Origin: Microbacterium sp.
GTDB lineage: Bacteria; Actinomycetota; Actinomycetes; Actinomycetales; Microbacteriaceae
Reading direction: 5' to 3'
Assembly (NCBI RefSeq): GCF_031180975.1
Contig: NZ_JAPSLI010000001.1
Location: 399,197 to 463,196 of the forward strand
Length of the DNA stretch: 64,000 nucleotides
The notes under the pieces were generated by a model, which saw only the letters and a program-made list of their open reading frames with translations, was not told the DNA's origin and searched no databases. Positions within the stretch are counted from its first letter, which is position 1; each line of letters opens with the position of its first letter. Positions 46,955 through 55,345 of this stretch are shown here, in pieces. The position numbers and the translations under genes are program-made.

Positions 46955-47980
46955 ATGCCGACTCCCGTCGAGATCACCCGGGTCGATCCGTTCGATGACG
47001 ATGCCGTGAACGCCTGGTGGCACGCGTACGCCGCCGCGAAGACCGCCGACATGGGCGAACACGCCACACGCTGGTCGTTGGAGGAGACCCGCAGCGAACT
47101 GCAGCAGCACTCGGAGGTGGTCGACCGGCGCGCGTACCTCGCCACGGCGGGCGGGCGGGTCGTCGGTTCCGGGTCGCTGGCGCTGATGCTGAAGGACAAC
47201 CGGCATCTCGCACGCCTCGGTGTCACCGTGCCGCCCGCGCACCGCCGACGCGGCATCGGCACAGCGCTGCTGCAGCACATCGAGGCTGTGGCGGCATCCG
47301 AGGGGCGCACCACACTCGCAGCGGACACGTCGTGGCCGGCATCCGCTCCCGCCGACGGCTCGGGTCAGCCGGGGCGCGAGTTCGCCCGACGGCACGGCTA
47401 CGACATCGCGCTCGGCGACCTGCAGAGCCGACTACGGCTGCCCGTCGACGATCGGGTCATCTCCGAGCTGCTCGACGAGTCCGCTGCCGCATCGGCCGGC
47501 TATTCGACGCGCAGCTGGGTCGGCCCGGTGCCCGACGAGCTCGTCGCGGCCTGGGCCGTGCTCGACAGCTCGCTCGACACCGAGGCCCCCACCGGAGACC
47601 TGGACCTGGAGGCGACCGCGCCCGACGTCGCCGACATCCGCGAGAGCGAGGAGCTCATCGCCACACAGGGCCGCACGTCGTTCGGCACCGTCGCGCTCAC
47701 GAGTGACGGGCAGGTCGCCGCGTACACGCAGATCGTCATCTCCCGCGACGACGGCAACGCCTTCCAGTGGGGCACACTCGTGCGCCGCGAGGACCGCGGG
47801 CACCGGCTCGGACTGCGCGTCAAGCTCGAGAACCTGCGGATGCTGCAGCGGCACACCCCGTTGCCACCACAGATCTACACGTTCAACGCCGATTCGAACA
47901 CGCACATGCTGGCCGTGAACCGGCGGCTCGGCTTCGAACCGGTCGGACGGATGGCGGAGCTGCAGAAGCGGACGGTGTGA
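46955..47980 (+). CDS. GNAT family N-acetyltransferase (tandem domains)
   Basis: 341 residues. The first GNAT domain has the acetyl-CoA loop LGVTVPPAHRRRGIGTALLQ near residue 90. A second, more diverged half covers the last 150 residues (TLVRREDRGHRLGLRVKLEN, ending FEPVGRMAELQKRTV). This resembles mycothiol-synthase-like double-GNAT proteins, but substrate residues cannot be checked here. Start at the ATG in CATGATGGAGCCATG, where CATGAT could serve as a -10 for a leaderless mRNA; menC uses the identical 15 bases. Confidence 0.82.
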   Translation: MPTPVEITRVDPFDDDAVNAWWHAYAAAKTADMGEHATRWSLEETRSELQQHSEVVDRRAYLATAGGRVVGSGSLALMLKDNRHLARLGVTVPPAHRRRGIGTALLQHIEAVAASEGRTTLAADTSWPASAPADGSGQPGREFARRHGYDIALGDLQSRLRLPVDDRVISELLDESAAASAGYSTRSWVGPVPDELVAAWAVLDSSLDTEAPTGDLDLEATAPDVADIRESEELIATQGRTSFGTVALTSDGQVAAYTQIVISRDDGNAFQWGTLVRREDRGHRLGLRVKLENLRMLQRHTPLPPQIYTFNADSNTHMLAVNRRLGFEPVGRMAELQKRTV

Positions 47981-47990
47981 GCCCGGGCAG

Positions 47991-48080
47991 GTGTTCACAA
48001 CTCAGGAAAACCGGGACCGTATCGGCGAGAAACGCCGCGAACCGGCCCCGCGCGGCCCGACCCTCCTGAGTTGTGAACGC
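47991..48080. repeat. Inverted-repeat element, copy 3
   Basis: Left end GTGTTCACAACTCAGGA (47991-48007) pairs with 48064-48080 at 16 of 17 positions around a 56-bp core. It lies between the GNAT stop and the menC start. Confidence 0.9.
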
Positions 48081-48100
48081 CGCAGGGGCATGATGGAGCC

Positions 48101-49078
48101 ATGACCCCGCCGCTCGCCGACATCCTCGCCACCGCTCGCGTGGTCGCCCTGCCGATGCACACCCGATTCCGCGGCGTCGACGTGCGCGAGGCCGTGCTGT
48201 TCGAGGGTCCGCAGGGCTGGGCGGAGTTCTCGCCCTTCGCGGAGTACGACGACGCCGAGGCGGCGACCTGGCTCGCCGCGGCGATCGACTTCGCGTGGCA
48301 CGAACAGCCCGCGCCGCTGCGCGATCGCATTCCGGTGAACGCCACGATCCCGGCTGTCGCCGCCGCGGCGGTCGCCGACGTGCTGGCCCGTTTCGACGGA
48401 TGCCGCACCGCCAAGGTCAAGGTCGCCGAGCGCGGCCAGGTGCTGGCCGACGACGTCGCCCGCGTGCGGGCGGTGCGCGAGGCGATGGGGCCGGAGGGCC
48501 GCATCCGCGTCGACGCGAACGGCGGGTGGAACGTCGACGAGGCCGAGCACGCCGTGCACGCCCTCGCCGAGTGCGACTTGGAATACGTCGAACAGCCGTG
48601 CGCGACGGTTCCGGAACTGGCCGAACTGCGACGGCGCGTGAAGTACATGGGCATCCCGGTCGCCGCGGACGAGAGCGTGCGCCGCTCCGCCGACCCGCTC
48701 GCCGTGGCGCGCGCCGGCGCCGCCGATCTGCTGGTCGTGAAGGCGCAACCGCTCGGCGGCGTCCGGCGAGCCCTGCAGATCATCGCCGCCACGGGACTGC
48801 CCGCCGTGGTCTCCAGCGCCCTGGACACCGCGGTCGGCCTGTCGCAGGGCGCCGCGCTGGCGGCATCCCTCCCCGAGCTGGACTACGACTGCGGGCTCGG
48901 CACGGCCGCACTGTTCCTCGACGACGTCGCCGACGCGCGACCGTCCGGCGGTGCGGTGGATGCGCGCCGCGTGACGCCGGATGCCGGAGCGCTGGAGCGC
49001 CTGTCCGCGTCCGCGGATCGCCGCGACTGGTGGCTGGCGCGCCTGTCCCGGTGCCACGAGCTCGTCGCGGCGGGCTGA
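48101..49078 (+). CDS. menC: o-Succinylbenzoate synthase
   Basis: 325 residues of the enolase superfamily. The catalytic set is visible: CRTAKVKV (KxK acid/base lysine near residue 107), RVDANGGWNVDEAE (metal Asp), LEYVEQPC (metal Glu), PVAADESV (metal Asp) and LVVKAQPLGGV (second catalytic Lys). It dehydrates SHCHC to o-succinylbenzoate, the substrate of MenE encoded 3.6 kb away. CATGATGGAGCCATG spans the start, as in the GNAT gene. Confidence 0.93.
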   Translation: MTPPLADILATARVVALPMHTRFRGVDVREAVLFEGPQGWAEFSPFAEYDDAEAATWLAAAIDFAWHEQPAPLRDRIPVNATIPAVAAAAVADVLARFDGCRTAKVKVAERGQVLADDVARVRAVREAMGPEGRIRVDANGGWNVDEAEHAVHALAECDLEYVEQPCATVPELAELRRRVKYMGIPVAADESVRRSADPLAVARAGAADLLVVKAQPLGGVRRALQIIAATGLPAVVSSALDTAVGLSQGAALAASLPELDYDCGLGTAALFLDDVADARPSGGAVDARRVTPDAGALERLSASADRRDWWLARLSRCHELVAAG

Positions 49079-49088
49079 CCCTCGCCCT

Positions 49089-49210
49089 CCCGCCCAGCGC
49101 ACGGCTTCCCGCCCGGCGCACGGCTTCCCGGCGCACGGCTTCCCGCCCAGCGCACGGCTTCCCTGCGCGGACAGCCCGTGCGCTCGGCGCCAACCCGTGC
49201 ACTCGGCGCC
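49089..49210. repeat. Short GC-rich tandem repeats with inverted partner units
   Basis: Four units of 15-19 bp (CCCGCCCAGCGCACGGCTT type) lie at about 49089-49161, followed by two inverted 19-bp units with CCCGTGCGCTCGGCGCC at about 49173-49210. Folded, the two halves would form a long hairpin between the convergent menC and tetR genes, which suits bidirectional termination. Confidence 0.65.
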
Positions 49211-49240
49211 AGCGGGCACGCCCAGCGGCGGCGCGGCGCG

Positions 49241-49861
49241 TCACTCCTCGATGAGCAGCTGCACCAGGCGGCCGAGCTCCTCGCCCCCGGCGTGGCGCAG
49301 CTGCACGGCATCCTGCGCGGCCATCGCACCACGCACGGTGGTGCCCTCCCACACGATCATGAGCATGCGCGCGGCGGCCTCGGCGGGGACGCGCAGTCGC
49401 AGCAGACCCGCGTCGGCGATGTCGGTGATGATCTGCGCGATGCTGCGCACCATCTCGCGCTCCTGCGCGAGGTACGCGTCGCCGAAGGCCTGGTCGCGGA
49501 GCGCCCGGATGCGGATCTCGCTCATCAGCATGACGCCGAGGCGGTCGTCCTCGCCGGAGTCCATGATCTCGCGGACGAGCTCGGTCGGGTCGCACCCCTC
49601 GGCGAGGGCGCCCTCGGCCGCCATCTCGGCCACACGCGCGCGCACCGTGTTCACCCGCACCTCGCCGACGGTGCCGGCGAGCGTGAGGAACAGCTCGTCC
49701 TTGGAGTCGAAGTTGGAGTAGAACGCGCCGCGCGTGAATCCCGCCCGCTCGCAGACGGCCTCGACCGTGGCACCCTCGAGGCCGACCTCGGCGAACACCT
49801 CCGCGGCCGCGTCCAGCAACCGGGCCCGGGTGTTCTGACGGCTGCGCGTCGACGTCGTCAT
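49241..49861 (-). CDS. TetR family transcriptional regulator
   Basis: 206 residues. The N-terminal HTH reads ARLLDAAAEVFAEVGLEGAT, VEAVCERAGFTRGAFYSNFD; the ligand domain is diverse, as usual. AGGAGGATCGG precedes the ATG. It is divergent from the MMPL gene, with a long inverted repeat between them, so it should repress the MMPL-YhgE operon. Confidence 0.9.
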   Translation of the reverse strand: MTTSTRSRQNTRARLLDAAAEVFAEVGLEGATVEAVCERAGFTRGAFYSNFDSKDELFLTLAGTVGEVRVNTVRARVAEMAAEGALAEGCDPTELVREIMDSGEDDRLGVMLMSEIRIRALRDQAFGDAYLAQEREMVRSIAQIITDIADAGLLRLRVPAEAAARMLMIVWEGTTVRGAMAAQDAVQLRHAGGEELGRLVQLLIEE

Positions 49862-49949
49862 CCGATCCTCCTGTTTCCCACTCTGTCACGGACGCCGTCC
49901 GGCGGTGTTCACACCCGGCGCACAGAGTGAGCACTCGCGATCGAATTAC

Positions 49950-49982
49950 GATACATGGGCGTATTGAGTACACTCATGTATC
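49950..49982. promoter_or_regulatory. Likely TetR operator upstream of the MMPL gene
   Basis: GATACATG (49950-49957) and CATGTATC (49975-49982) form a perfect inverted repeat over 17 bases, with TGAGTACACTCA nested near the right half. It ends 16 bases before the MMPL GTG, the expected place for TetR control. Confidence 0.6.
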
Positions 49983-49998
49983 GAGTTTCGGAGGAAGC

Positions 49999-52900
49999 GT
50001 GTCCACTCTCCTTTCCTCGCTCGGCCGGTGGTCCTATCGACACCCGTGGCGAGTGCTCGCCGGCTGGCTGCTCACGCTCGTCCTCGCCGGGGGCGGGGCG
50101 GTGCTGCTGGGCACGGGCACCGACAACACGTTCTCCATCCCGGGAACCGAGTCGCAGGCGGGGCTCGAGCAGCTGTCGCGCTCCTTCCCGCAGGTCAGCG
50201 GCACGAACGCACAGTTCGTCGTCGTCGCCGGGGAGGGCGACGAAGTCACCTCGGCCGCGTACCGCGACGAGATCGAGGATGCCGTCGACGAGATCTCACG
50301 GATCGACCAGGTGCTGGCGGCCACCTCGCCGTACGACGAGAACGTCTCGGGCCTCGTGAACGACGAGGAGTCAGCGGCGATCGTGCAGGTGCAGTTCGAG
50401 GGGCAGGCGAGCGACGTCCCGGCCGAAACGAAGGCCAAGCTGCAGCGGATCGTCGACGACCTGCACTCCTCCCTCCCGGACGGCGCGCGGACGGCACTCG
50501 GCGGCGACCTGTTCGCGATGTCCATCCCGTCGGTGACCCCGACCGAGGCGGTCGGTCTGCTCATCGCCCTGATCGTGCTGATCGTGACGTTCCGGTCGTT
50601 CGTCGTGGCGGGCCTGCCCCTGCTCACCGCGATCCTGGGAGTGGGCATCTCGATGGCCGGGATCTTCGCCGCCACGGCGTTCGCGACCGTGTCGTCGACC
50701 ACTCCCCTGCTCGCCCTCATGCTCGGGCTGGCCGTCGGCATCGACTACGCGCTGTTCATCGTCGCCCGCCATCAGGATCAGGTGCGCGCGGGCGTGGCGC
50801 CCGAGGAGTCCGCGGCGCGCGCCGTCGGCACGGCGGGGTCTGCGGTGGTGTTCGCCGGGATCACCGTGCTGATCGCCCTCATCGGCCTGGGCTTCGCCCG
50901 CATCCCGTTCCTGACCACGATGGGAGTCGCCGCCGCAGTGGCCGTCGCGATCGCGGTGGCGATCGCCGTCACACTGACGCCCGCGCTGCTCGGGTTCGTG
51001 AAGGGACGCGTGGCGGGGCGGCAGCGCGTGGCGGGGCGGCAGCGCCGCCCGGCGCCCGGCGACACCCCGGGTTCCCGCCCACACCCCGGGGTTCCGACGC
51101 CCGCAGACCGGGGTGTCGACGACAACCCGGGGTCTCACGCCCCGCGCGCCACAGAACCCCGGCGTTCGTTCGCGCAGCGCTGGGTGGGTGGCGTGTCCCG
51201 GCATCCGATCGTCGTCGCGACTGCGGTCGTGCTGGGACTCGGCGTGGTCGCCGTGCCGGCGCTCGACCTCGAGCTCGCCCTGCCGAACGCCGGCGTGCTG
51301 CCCCAGGACTCCGAGGCGCGGCAGAGCTACGACCTGGTCGGCGAGCACTTCGGTCCCGGGTTCAACGGCCCGCTCATCCTCACCGGGACGATCGTCACCT
51401 CCGAGGACCCCCTGGGCCTGATGAAGGACCTCGGCGACGAGGTCGCCGCCATCGACGGCGTCGCCGAGGTCGCGCTCGCGACCCCGAACGAGACCGCCGA
51501 CACCGGGATCGTGCAGGTCGTGCCCGAGACGGCGCCCGACGACCCGGCGACCAGCGATCTCGTCCGCGAGCTCCGCGCGCACCACGACGAGTGGCTCGAC
51601 GAGTACGGCGTCGACCTGAAAGTGACCGGGTTCACCGCGGTGGCGATCGACATCTCCGATCAGCTCGGCGCCGCACTGCTGCCGTTCGGGGTGTTCGTGA
51701 TCGGACTGTCGCTGATCCTGTTGACGATCGTGTTCCGCTCGATCTGGGTGCCGGTCACCGCCGCGCTCGGCTACCTGCTGTCGATCGTGGCCGCGTTCGG
51801 CGTGGTCGCCGCGGTGTTCGAGTGGGGCTGGTTCGCGGACGCCCTGCATGTCGCGCGGCTCGGCCCGATCATCAGCTTCATGCCGATCGTGTTGATGGGC
51901 GTGCTGTTCGGCCTGGCCATGGACTACCAGGTGTTCCTCGTCTCGCGCATGCGCGAGGACTTCGTGCACGACCGCGCATCGGACCGTGACGCCGCCGTGC
52001 GGGCGGTGCGCAGCGGGTTCACGGGGTCCGCGCGCGTCGTCACCGCCGCCGCGCTCATCATGCTCGCCGTGTTCGTGGCGTTCGTGCCGGAGGGCGACTC
52101 GTCCATCAAGCCGATCGCCCTCGGACTCGCGGCGGGCATCGCGATCGACGCGTTCCTGGTGCGGATGACGCTGATTCCGGCGCTCATGACCATCCTCGGC
52201 GAGCGCGCGTGGCGGATCCCCCGGTGGCTGGAGCGGATCCTGCCGCAGGTCGACATCGAGGGCGAGGCGGTCGAGCGCGAACGCGCCCTCGCCGGCTGGC
52301 CGGGCGACGACAGCGTGCTGGCCGCCGATGGCCTCGCGATCGAGGCGGCCGGGGTGGGCGGGGTCGACCTGCGGATGCCGCCGGCCGGCGCCCTCATCGC
52401 GACCGGCGCCCCGGCGGGCGCGCTGCGCGCCCTGGCGCTGACGATCGCGGGACGGATCGCGCCGGACGACGGCCTGCTGCGCGTCGCCGGGCACCTGCTG
52501 CCGGGTCGGGCGGCATGGGTGCGCGGGAACGTCGGCGTCGTGCTCGCCGCGGATGCCGCATCGGCGGATGACGTCGACCGTGCGCTCACGGACGCGCTGC
52601 GCGGCCGCACAACGCTCGTCGTTCTCGACGGCCTCGATCGGTTCGCCGGCGAGGCGCGCGAGCGCGTGGTGGCGCGGGTGCGCGGAACGGGCGCCGGGGT
52701 GGCGGTGTTCGCCACGGCGCAGGATGCGGATGCCGCCGGCGCGGTGCTCACGGATGCCGGGCGCGACGGCGCGTCCGTGATCGACGTCGGCGAAGCGGGG
52801 CGGCAGCTCCGCGACACCCCGGGTACGCGGGGTGCTGCCTCTCGCCACTCCGCCGACACCCCGGATACCCGCCCAGACCCCGGCATACCGGCATCCGAAG

Positions 52901-53031
52901 CCCGCGGTGTCGACGACAACCCGGGGTCCCGAGGCGCCGCACCGCACGACGCCACCACGCCCTCGTGCCCGTTCGAGCGCACCGAGGTGAACGCATGCGA
53001 TGTACTGAGCGAACGGAGTGAGACGAAGTGA
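49999..53031 (+). CDS. MMPL family transporter with a degenerate ABC-ATPase-like C-terminal domain
   Basis: 1010 residues from a GTG with GGAGGAAGC upstream. Both MMPL halves carry their proton-relay motif: GIDYALFIVARHQDQ in half 1 and GLAMDYQVFLVSRMRED in half 2. The loop joining the halves (about residues 335-395) holds VAGRQR repeats and a 74-bp inserted element. From about residue 775 the protein continues with a domain laid out like an ABC ATPase (GLAIEAAGVGGVDLRMPPAG, IAGRIAPDDGLLRVAGHLLP, TTLVVLDGLDRF), but Walker A reads GAPAGALRAL, so it should not hydrolyse ATP. A second 74-bp insertion lies near residues 952-977. It probably exports lipids or toxic compounds together with the YhgE protein. 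Confidence 0.85.
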   Translation: MSTLLSSLGRWSYRHPWRVLAGWLLTLVLAGGGAVLLGTGTDNTFSIPGTESQAGLEQLSRSFPQVSGTNAQFVVVAGEGDEVTSAAYRDEIEDAVDEISRIDQVLAATSPYDENVSGLVNDEESAAIVQVQFEGQASDVPAETKAKLQRIVDDLHSSLPDGARTALGGDLFAMSIPSVTPTEAVGLLIALIVLIVTFRSFVVAGLPLLTAILGVGISMAGIFAATAFATVSSTTPLLALMLGLAVGIDYALFIVARHQDQVRAGVAPEESAARAVGTAGSAVVFAGITVLIALIGLGFARIPFLTTMGVAAAVAVAIAVAIAVTLTPALLGFVKGRVAGRQRVAGRQRRPAPGDTPGSRPHPGVPTPADRGVDDNPGSHAPRATEPRRSFAQRWVGGVSRHPIVVATAVVLGLGVVAVPALDLELALPNAGVLPQDSEARQSYDLVGEHFGPGFNGPLILTGTIVTSEDPLGLMKDLGDEVAAIDGVAEVALATPNETADTGIVQVVPETAPDDPATSDLVRELRAHHDEWLDEYGVDLKVTGFTAVAIDISDQLGAALLPFGVFVIGLSLILLTIVFRSIWVPVTAALGYLLSIVAAFGVVAAVFEWGWFADALHVARLGPIISFMPIVLMGVLFGLAMDYQVFLVSRMREDFVHDRASDRDAAVRAVRSGFTGSARVVTAAALIMLAVFVAFVPEGDSSIKPIALGLAAGIAIDAFLVRMTLIPALMTILGERAWRIPRWLERILPQVDIEGEAVERERALAGWPGDDSVLAADGLAIEAAGVGGVDLRMPPAGALIATGAPAGALRALALTIAGRIAPDDGLLRVAGHLLPGRAAWVRGNVGVVLAADAASADDVDRALTDALRGRTTLVVLDGLDRFAGEARERVVARVRGTGAGVAVFATAQDADAAGAVLTDAGRDGASVIDVGEAGRQLRDTPGTRGAASRHSADTPDTRPDPGIPASEARGVDDNPGSRGAAPHDATTPSCPFERTEVNACDVLSERSETK
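51061..51134 (+). repeat. 74-bp coding palindromic element in the MMPL gene, copy 1
   Basis: Begins GACACCCCGGGTTCCCGCCC and ends GTGTCGACGACAACC then CGGGGTC. GACACCCCGG at 51061-51070 is matched by CCGGGGTGTC at 51109-51118. It encodes DTPGSRPHPGVPTPADRGVD in the loop between the two transporter halves. Copy 2 is at 52855-52928 with about 80% identity, equal length and the same reading frame. Confidence 0.85.
52855..52928 (+). repeat. 74-bp coding palindromic element in the MMPL gene, copy 2
   Basis: Begins GACACCCCGGATACCCGCCC and ends with the same 25 bases as copy 1. It encodes DTPDTRPDPGIPASEARGVD, then DNPGS, in the last 60 residues of the protein. A non-coding relative with GACACCCCCGGG and GACCCCGGGCTGC lies near 63089-63147. 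Confidence 0.85.
53004..53031. repeat. 28-bp dispersed repeat at the MMPL-YhgE junction
   Basis: Begins ACTGAGCGAACGGAGTGAG and contains the MMPL stop and most of the YhgE start (GTGA overlap). It is the reverse complement of 26895-26922 with three differences. Confidence 0.7.
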
Positions 53032-55004
53032 CCCTCCCTATCGACCGCGCACCTCACCGCCGGGCCACCTGGCTGACCCTGTTGGGCGTGCTGCTGCTGC
53101 CTGCGGTGGTCGGCGGCACGCTCGTCGCCGCGCTGCAGAATCCGACTGAGCGGCTGGATGCCATGACCGCCGCCGTCGTGAACCTCGACCACCCGGTCAC
53201 GATCGACGGTCAGTACACGCCGCTGGGCCGGCAACTGGCGGCCGGGCTCGTGCAGGGCTCCGACGAGGTCGACTCGAACCTCACCTGGGTGATCTCGAAC
53301 GAGGACGACGCCGCCGAGGGACTCGCCGACGGCAGCTACCAGGCGGTCGTGACGATCCCCGAGGACTTCTCGGCAGATGCCACCTCCGCCGGAACCGCGC
53401 TGTCTGACGGCGACGCGGATGCCGAGCAGGCACAGATCACGGTGACGACGCCGCCCGACGGCCGCGTGGCCGACGACCTCATCACGCAGCAGATCGCGTC
53501 GGTCGCGACGTCCACGATGGGGACGATGCTCAGCCAGGCGACCGTCGGCAACGTGCTGGTCGGGTTCGCGACGATCGGCGACCAGATCGGGGAAGCGGCC
53601 GGCGGCGCAGACCAGCTCGCCGACGGCGCCCGGGAGGCGGCGACGGGTGCGGCCGAGGTGCCGGAGGGTGCTTCCCGACTCGCCGCGGGCGCCGGAGAGC
53701 TGTCCGCAGGGGCATCCCAGCTCGCGACCGGGCTCGGCACCGTCGCAGACAGATCCCGTGAAGCCGGGGCGGGAGCGATCCAGCTCGGGCAGGGGCTCAA
53801 CGCCGGAGCCGCCACCCTGGAGCGTGACGGACTGATCCCCGACCAGCTGTTCGCCGCCGCGCGCGGATCGGCCGACGCGACCGCCGGTGTCGCCGGCGGA
53901 GTGGGCGAACTCTCCTCGGGCATCGACCAGCTCGTCGCGCTGTGCTCGACTCGCGAAGCGGGTGCGGACCCGGCCGGGGACCAGGTCTGCGCGGGACTGG
54001 CCGGAATGCAGCAGAGGCTGCCTCAGCTGAACGAGGCGGCGGGACTCGCGAAGCAGGCCGCTGCCGGCACGTCGTCCGGGCTCGTCGCGTTCGACCAGGC
54101 TGCACCGAAGGAGATCGCCGACCAGATGCGCACCGCCGGCGCGGCCGCCGTGCAGCTGGGCACCGGGCTCGGGCAGCTGTCGGACGGTGTCGCCCACTCG
54201 GCCGCGGGCGCACGCTCGCTGACCGACGGCGCGACGCAGCTCGGTGACGGAGCGACCGCCCTCGCCGAGGGCACGACGGAGCTTGCCGACGGCCTCGACA
54301 CGCTCGCGGCCGGCAGCGGCGACCTCGCGGACGGCCTGCACACCGCGGCCACGTCGCTGCCGTCGTTCAGCGACGAGGAGTCCACGTCAGTGGCATCCGT
54401 CATCGCCGACCCCGTCGCGGCCGATGCCGGGGCGGCGAACCTGTTCGGACCGACGGCGATCCCCCTGCTGACCGCCGTCGTGCTCTGGTTCGGGGCGCTG
54501 GCGTCGTTCATGGCGCTGCGCGCCGTGCCCGGCACCACGCTCACGTCGCGGCGCTCGTCGCCGGGACTGGTGCTGCGTGGCTTCTGGCCGGCCGCCGCGC
54601 TCGGCGCCGGTCAGGGGGTACTCGTGGCGCTCATCGTTCAGGTCGTCGCCGGGTACGACGCCGCCGCGTGGTGGGGCTTCGCCGGGTTCGCCGTGCTCGC
54701 GGGCATCGCGTTCGCGGCGGTCAACCAGGCGCTCGTGGCGGTGCTCGGCGGTGCCGGGCGCTGGGTCAGCGCGCTGGTCGGGGTGGTGGCGATCGCGACA
54801 GGGCTGATCTCGACAGTGCCCGGATGGCTCGGCGCGCTCGGAGCCGCCCTGCCGACGGCTCCTGCTCTCACCGGCCTGATCGAGGCGGACGGTTCGGCGG
54901 CCGCCGGAGTCGTGGTCTGGGGTGTGCTGGCGCTGATGGCGAGCACGCTCGCCGTGGCCGCGCGTCGCACGACGTCCGCGAAGGCCGTGGTCGCCGCGGC
55001 GTAG
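53028..55004 (+). CDS. YhgE/Pip domain-containing membrane protein
   Basis: 658 residues. One N-terminal helix (LTLLGVLLLPAVVGGTLVAA) is followed by an external region of about 400 residues with repeated short helices of the type LADGAREAATGAAEVPEGAS and LAAGAGELSAGASQLATGLG, the hallmark of Pip/YhgE proteins. Five or six C-terminal helices follow. The GTG overlaps the MMPL stop by four bases, so the two are coupled. Relatives include phage-infection and ESX-associated proteins; in this setting it is probably the ABC-2-like partner of the efflux system. Confidence 0.82.
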   Translation: MTLPIDRAPHRRATWLTLLGVLLLPAVVGGTLVAALQNPTERLDAMTAAVVNLDHPVTIDGQYTPLGRQLAAGLVQGSDEVDSNLTWVISNEDDAAEGLADGSYQAVVTIPEDFSADATSAGTALSDGDADAEQAQITVTTPPDGRVADDLITQQIASVATSTMGTMLSQATVGNVLVGFATIGDQIGEAAGGADQLADGAREAATGAAEVPEGASRLAAGAGELSAGASQLATGLGTVADRSREAGAGAIQLGQGLNAGAATLERDGLIPDQLFAAARGSADATAGVAGGVGELSSGIDQLVALCSTREAGADPAGDQVCAGLAGMQQRLPQLNEAAGLAKQAAAGTSSGLVAFDQAAPKEIADQMRTAGAAAVQLGTGLGQLSDGVAHSAAGARSLTDGATQLGDGATALAEGTTELADGLDTLAAGSGDLADGLHTAATSLPSFSDEESTSVASVIADPVAADAGAANLFGPTAIPLLTAVVLWFGALASFMALRAVPGTTLTSRRSSPGLVLRGFWPAAALGAGQGVLVALIVQVVAGYDAAAWWGFAGFAVLAGIAFAAVNQALVAVLGGAGRWVSALVGVVAIATGLISTVPGWLGALGAALPTAPALTGLIEADGSAAAGVVVWGVLALMASTLAVAARRTTSAKAVVAAA

Positions 55005-55137
55005 GGGACGTCCGTCGGTCGCGGGGCCGCGCTCATCCGTCGGTCGCGGGGGCCGGCGCGGGGCGCGGGCCGTGCCGGGTGCCCGCGCGTGCCGCGCGCG
55101 TTGTTGCGGATACCCCGTCTCCGCACCGCGTGCGCGC

Positions 55138-55326
55138 CAGCTTCCGGCATCCGCTCGCCCGCGCACCACGTCCGCGACACTTTCCAGCATCCGCTCGCCC
55201 CCGCGCACCAGGTCCGCGACACTTTCCGGCATCCGCTACATCGATCGATGGCGCGGATGCCACAAACTGCAGCTCACGTGTGACGACGCCGGCGCGGATG
55301 CCAGAAACTGCAGCCAACGTGTGACC
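55138..55326. repeat. Tandem array of ~42-bp GGCATCC units around a palindromic switch (array 2)
   Basis: Two 40-42 bp units (TTCCGGCATCCGCTCGCCC... and TTTCCAGCATCCGCTCGCCC...) and a third head lead into TACATCGATCGATGGC. Two inverted units then follow, GCGGATGCCACAAACTGCAG and GCGGATGCCAGAAACTGCAG, each with CACGTGTGAC or AACGTGTGAC. The reverse complement has the same order of parts as array 1 at 36580-36797. It occupies the 341-bp gene-free gap 55005-55345, between the YhgE and ccsB genes, where nothing else is visible. Confidence 0.85.
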
Positions 55327-55345
55327 AAGACGCGCGCCGCAACCC

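Noticed and set aside
42401..48080. Inverted-repeat elements as integron attC sites
   Set aside because: The ends do not match the RYYYAAC/GTTRRRY core rule, no integrase is present and no gene cassettes lie between copies in a uniform direction.
49241..55004. TetR-MMPL-YhgE region as part of a biosynthetic gene cluster
   Set aside because: No synthase, tailoring or precursor genes are nearby; it is a self-contained regulator-exporter unit.
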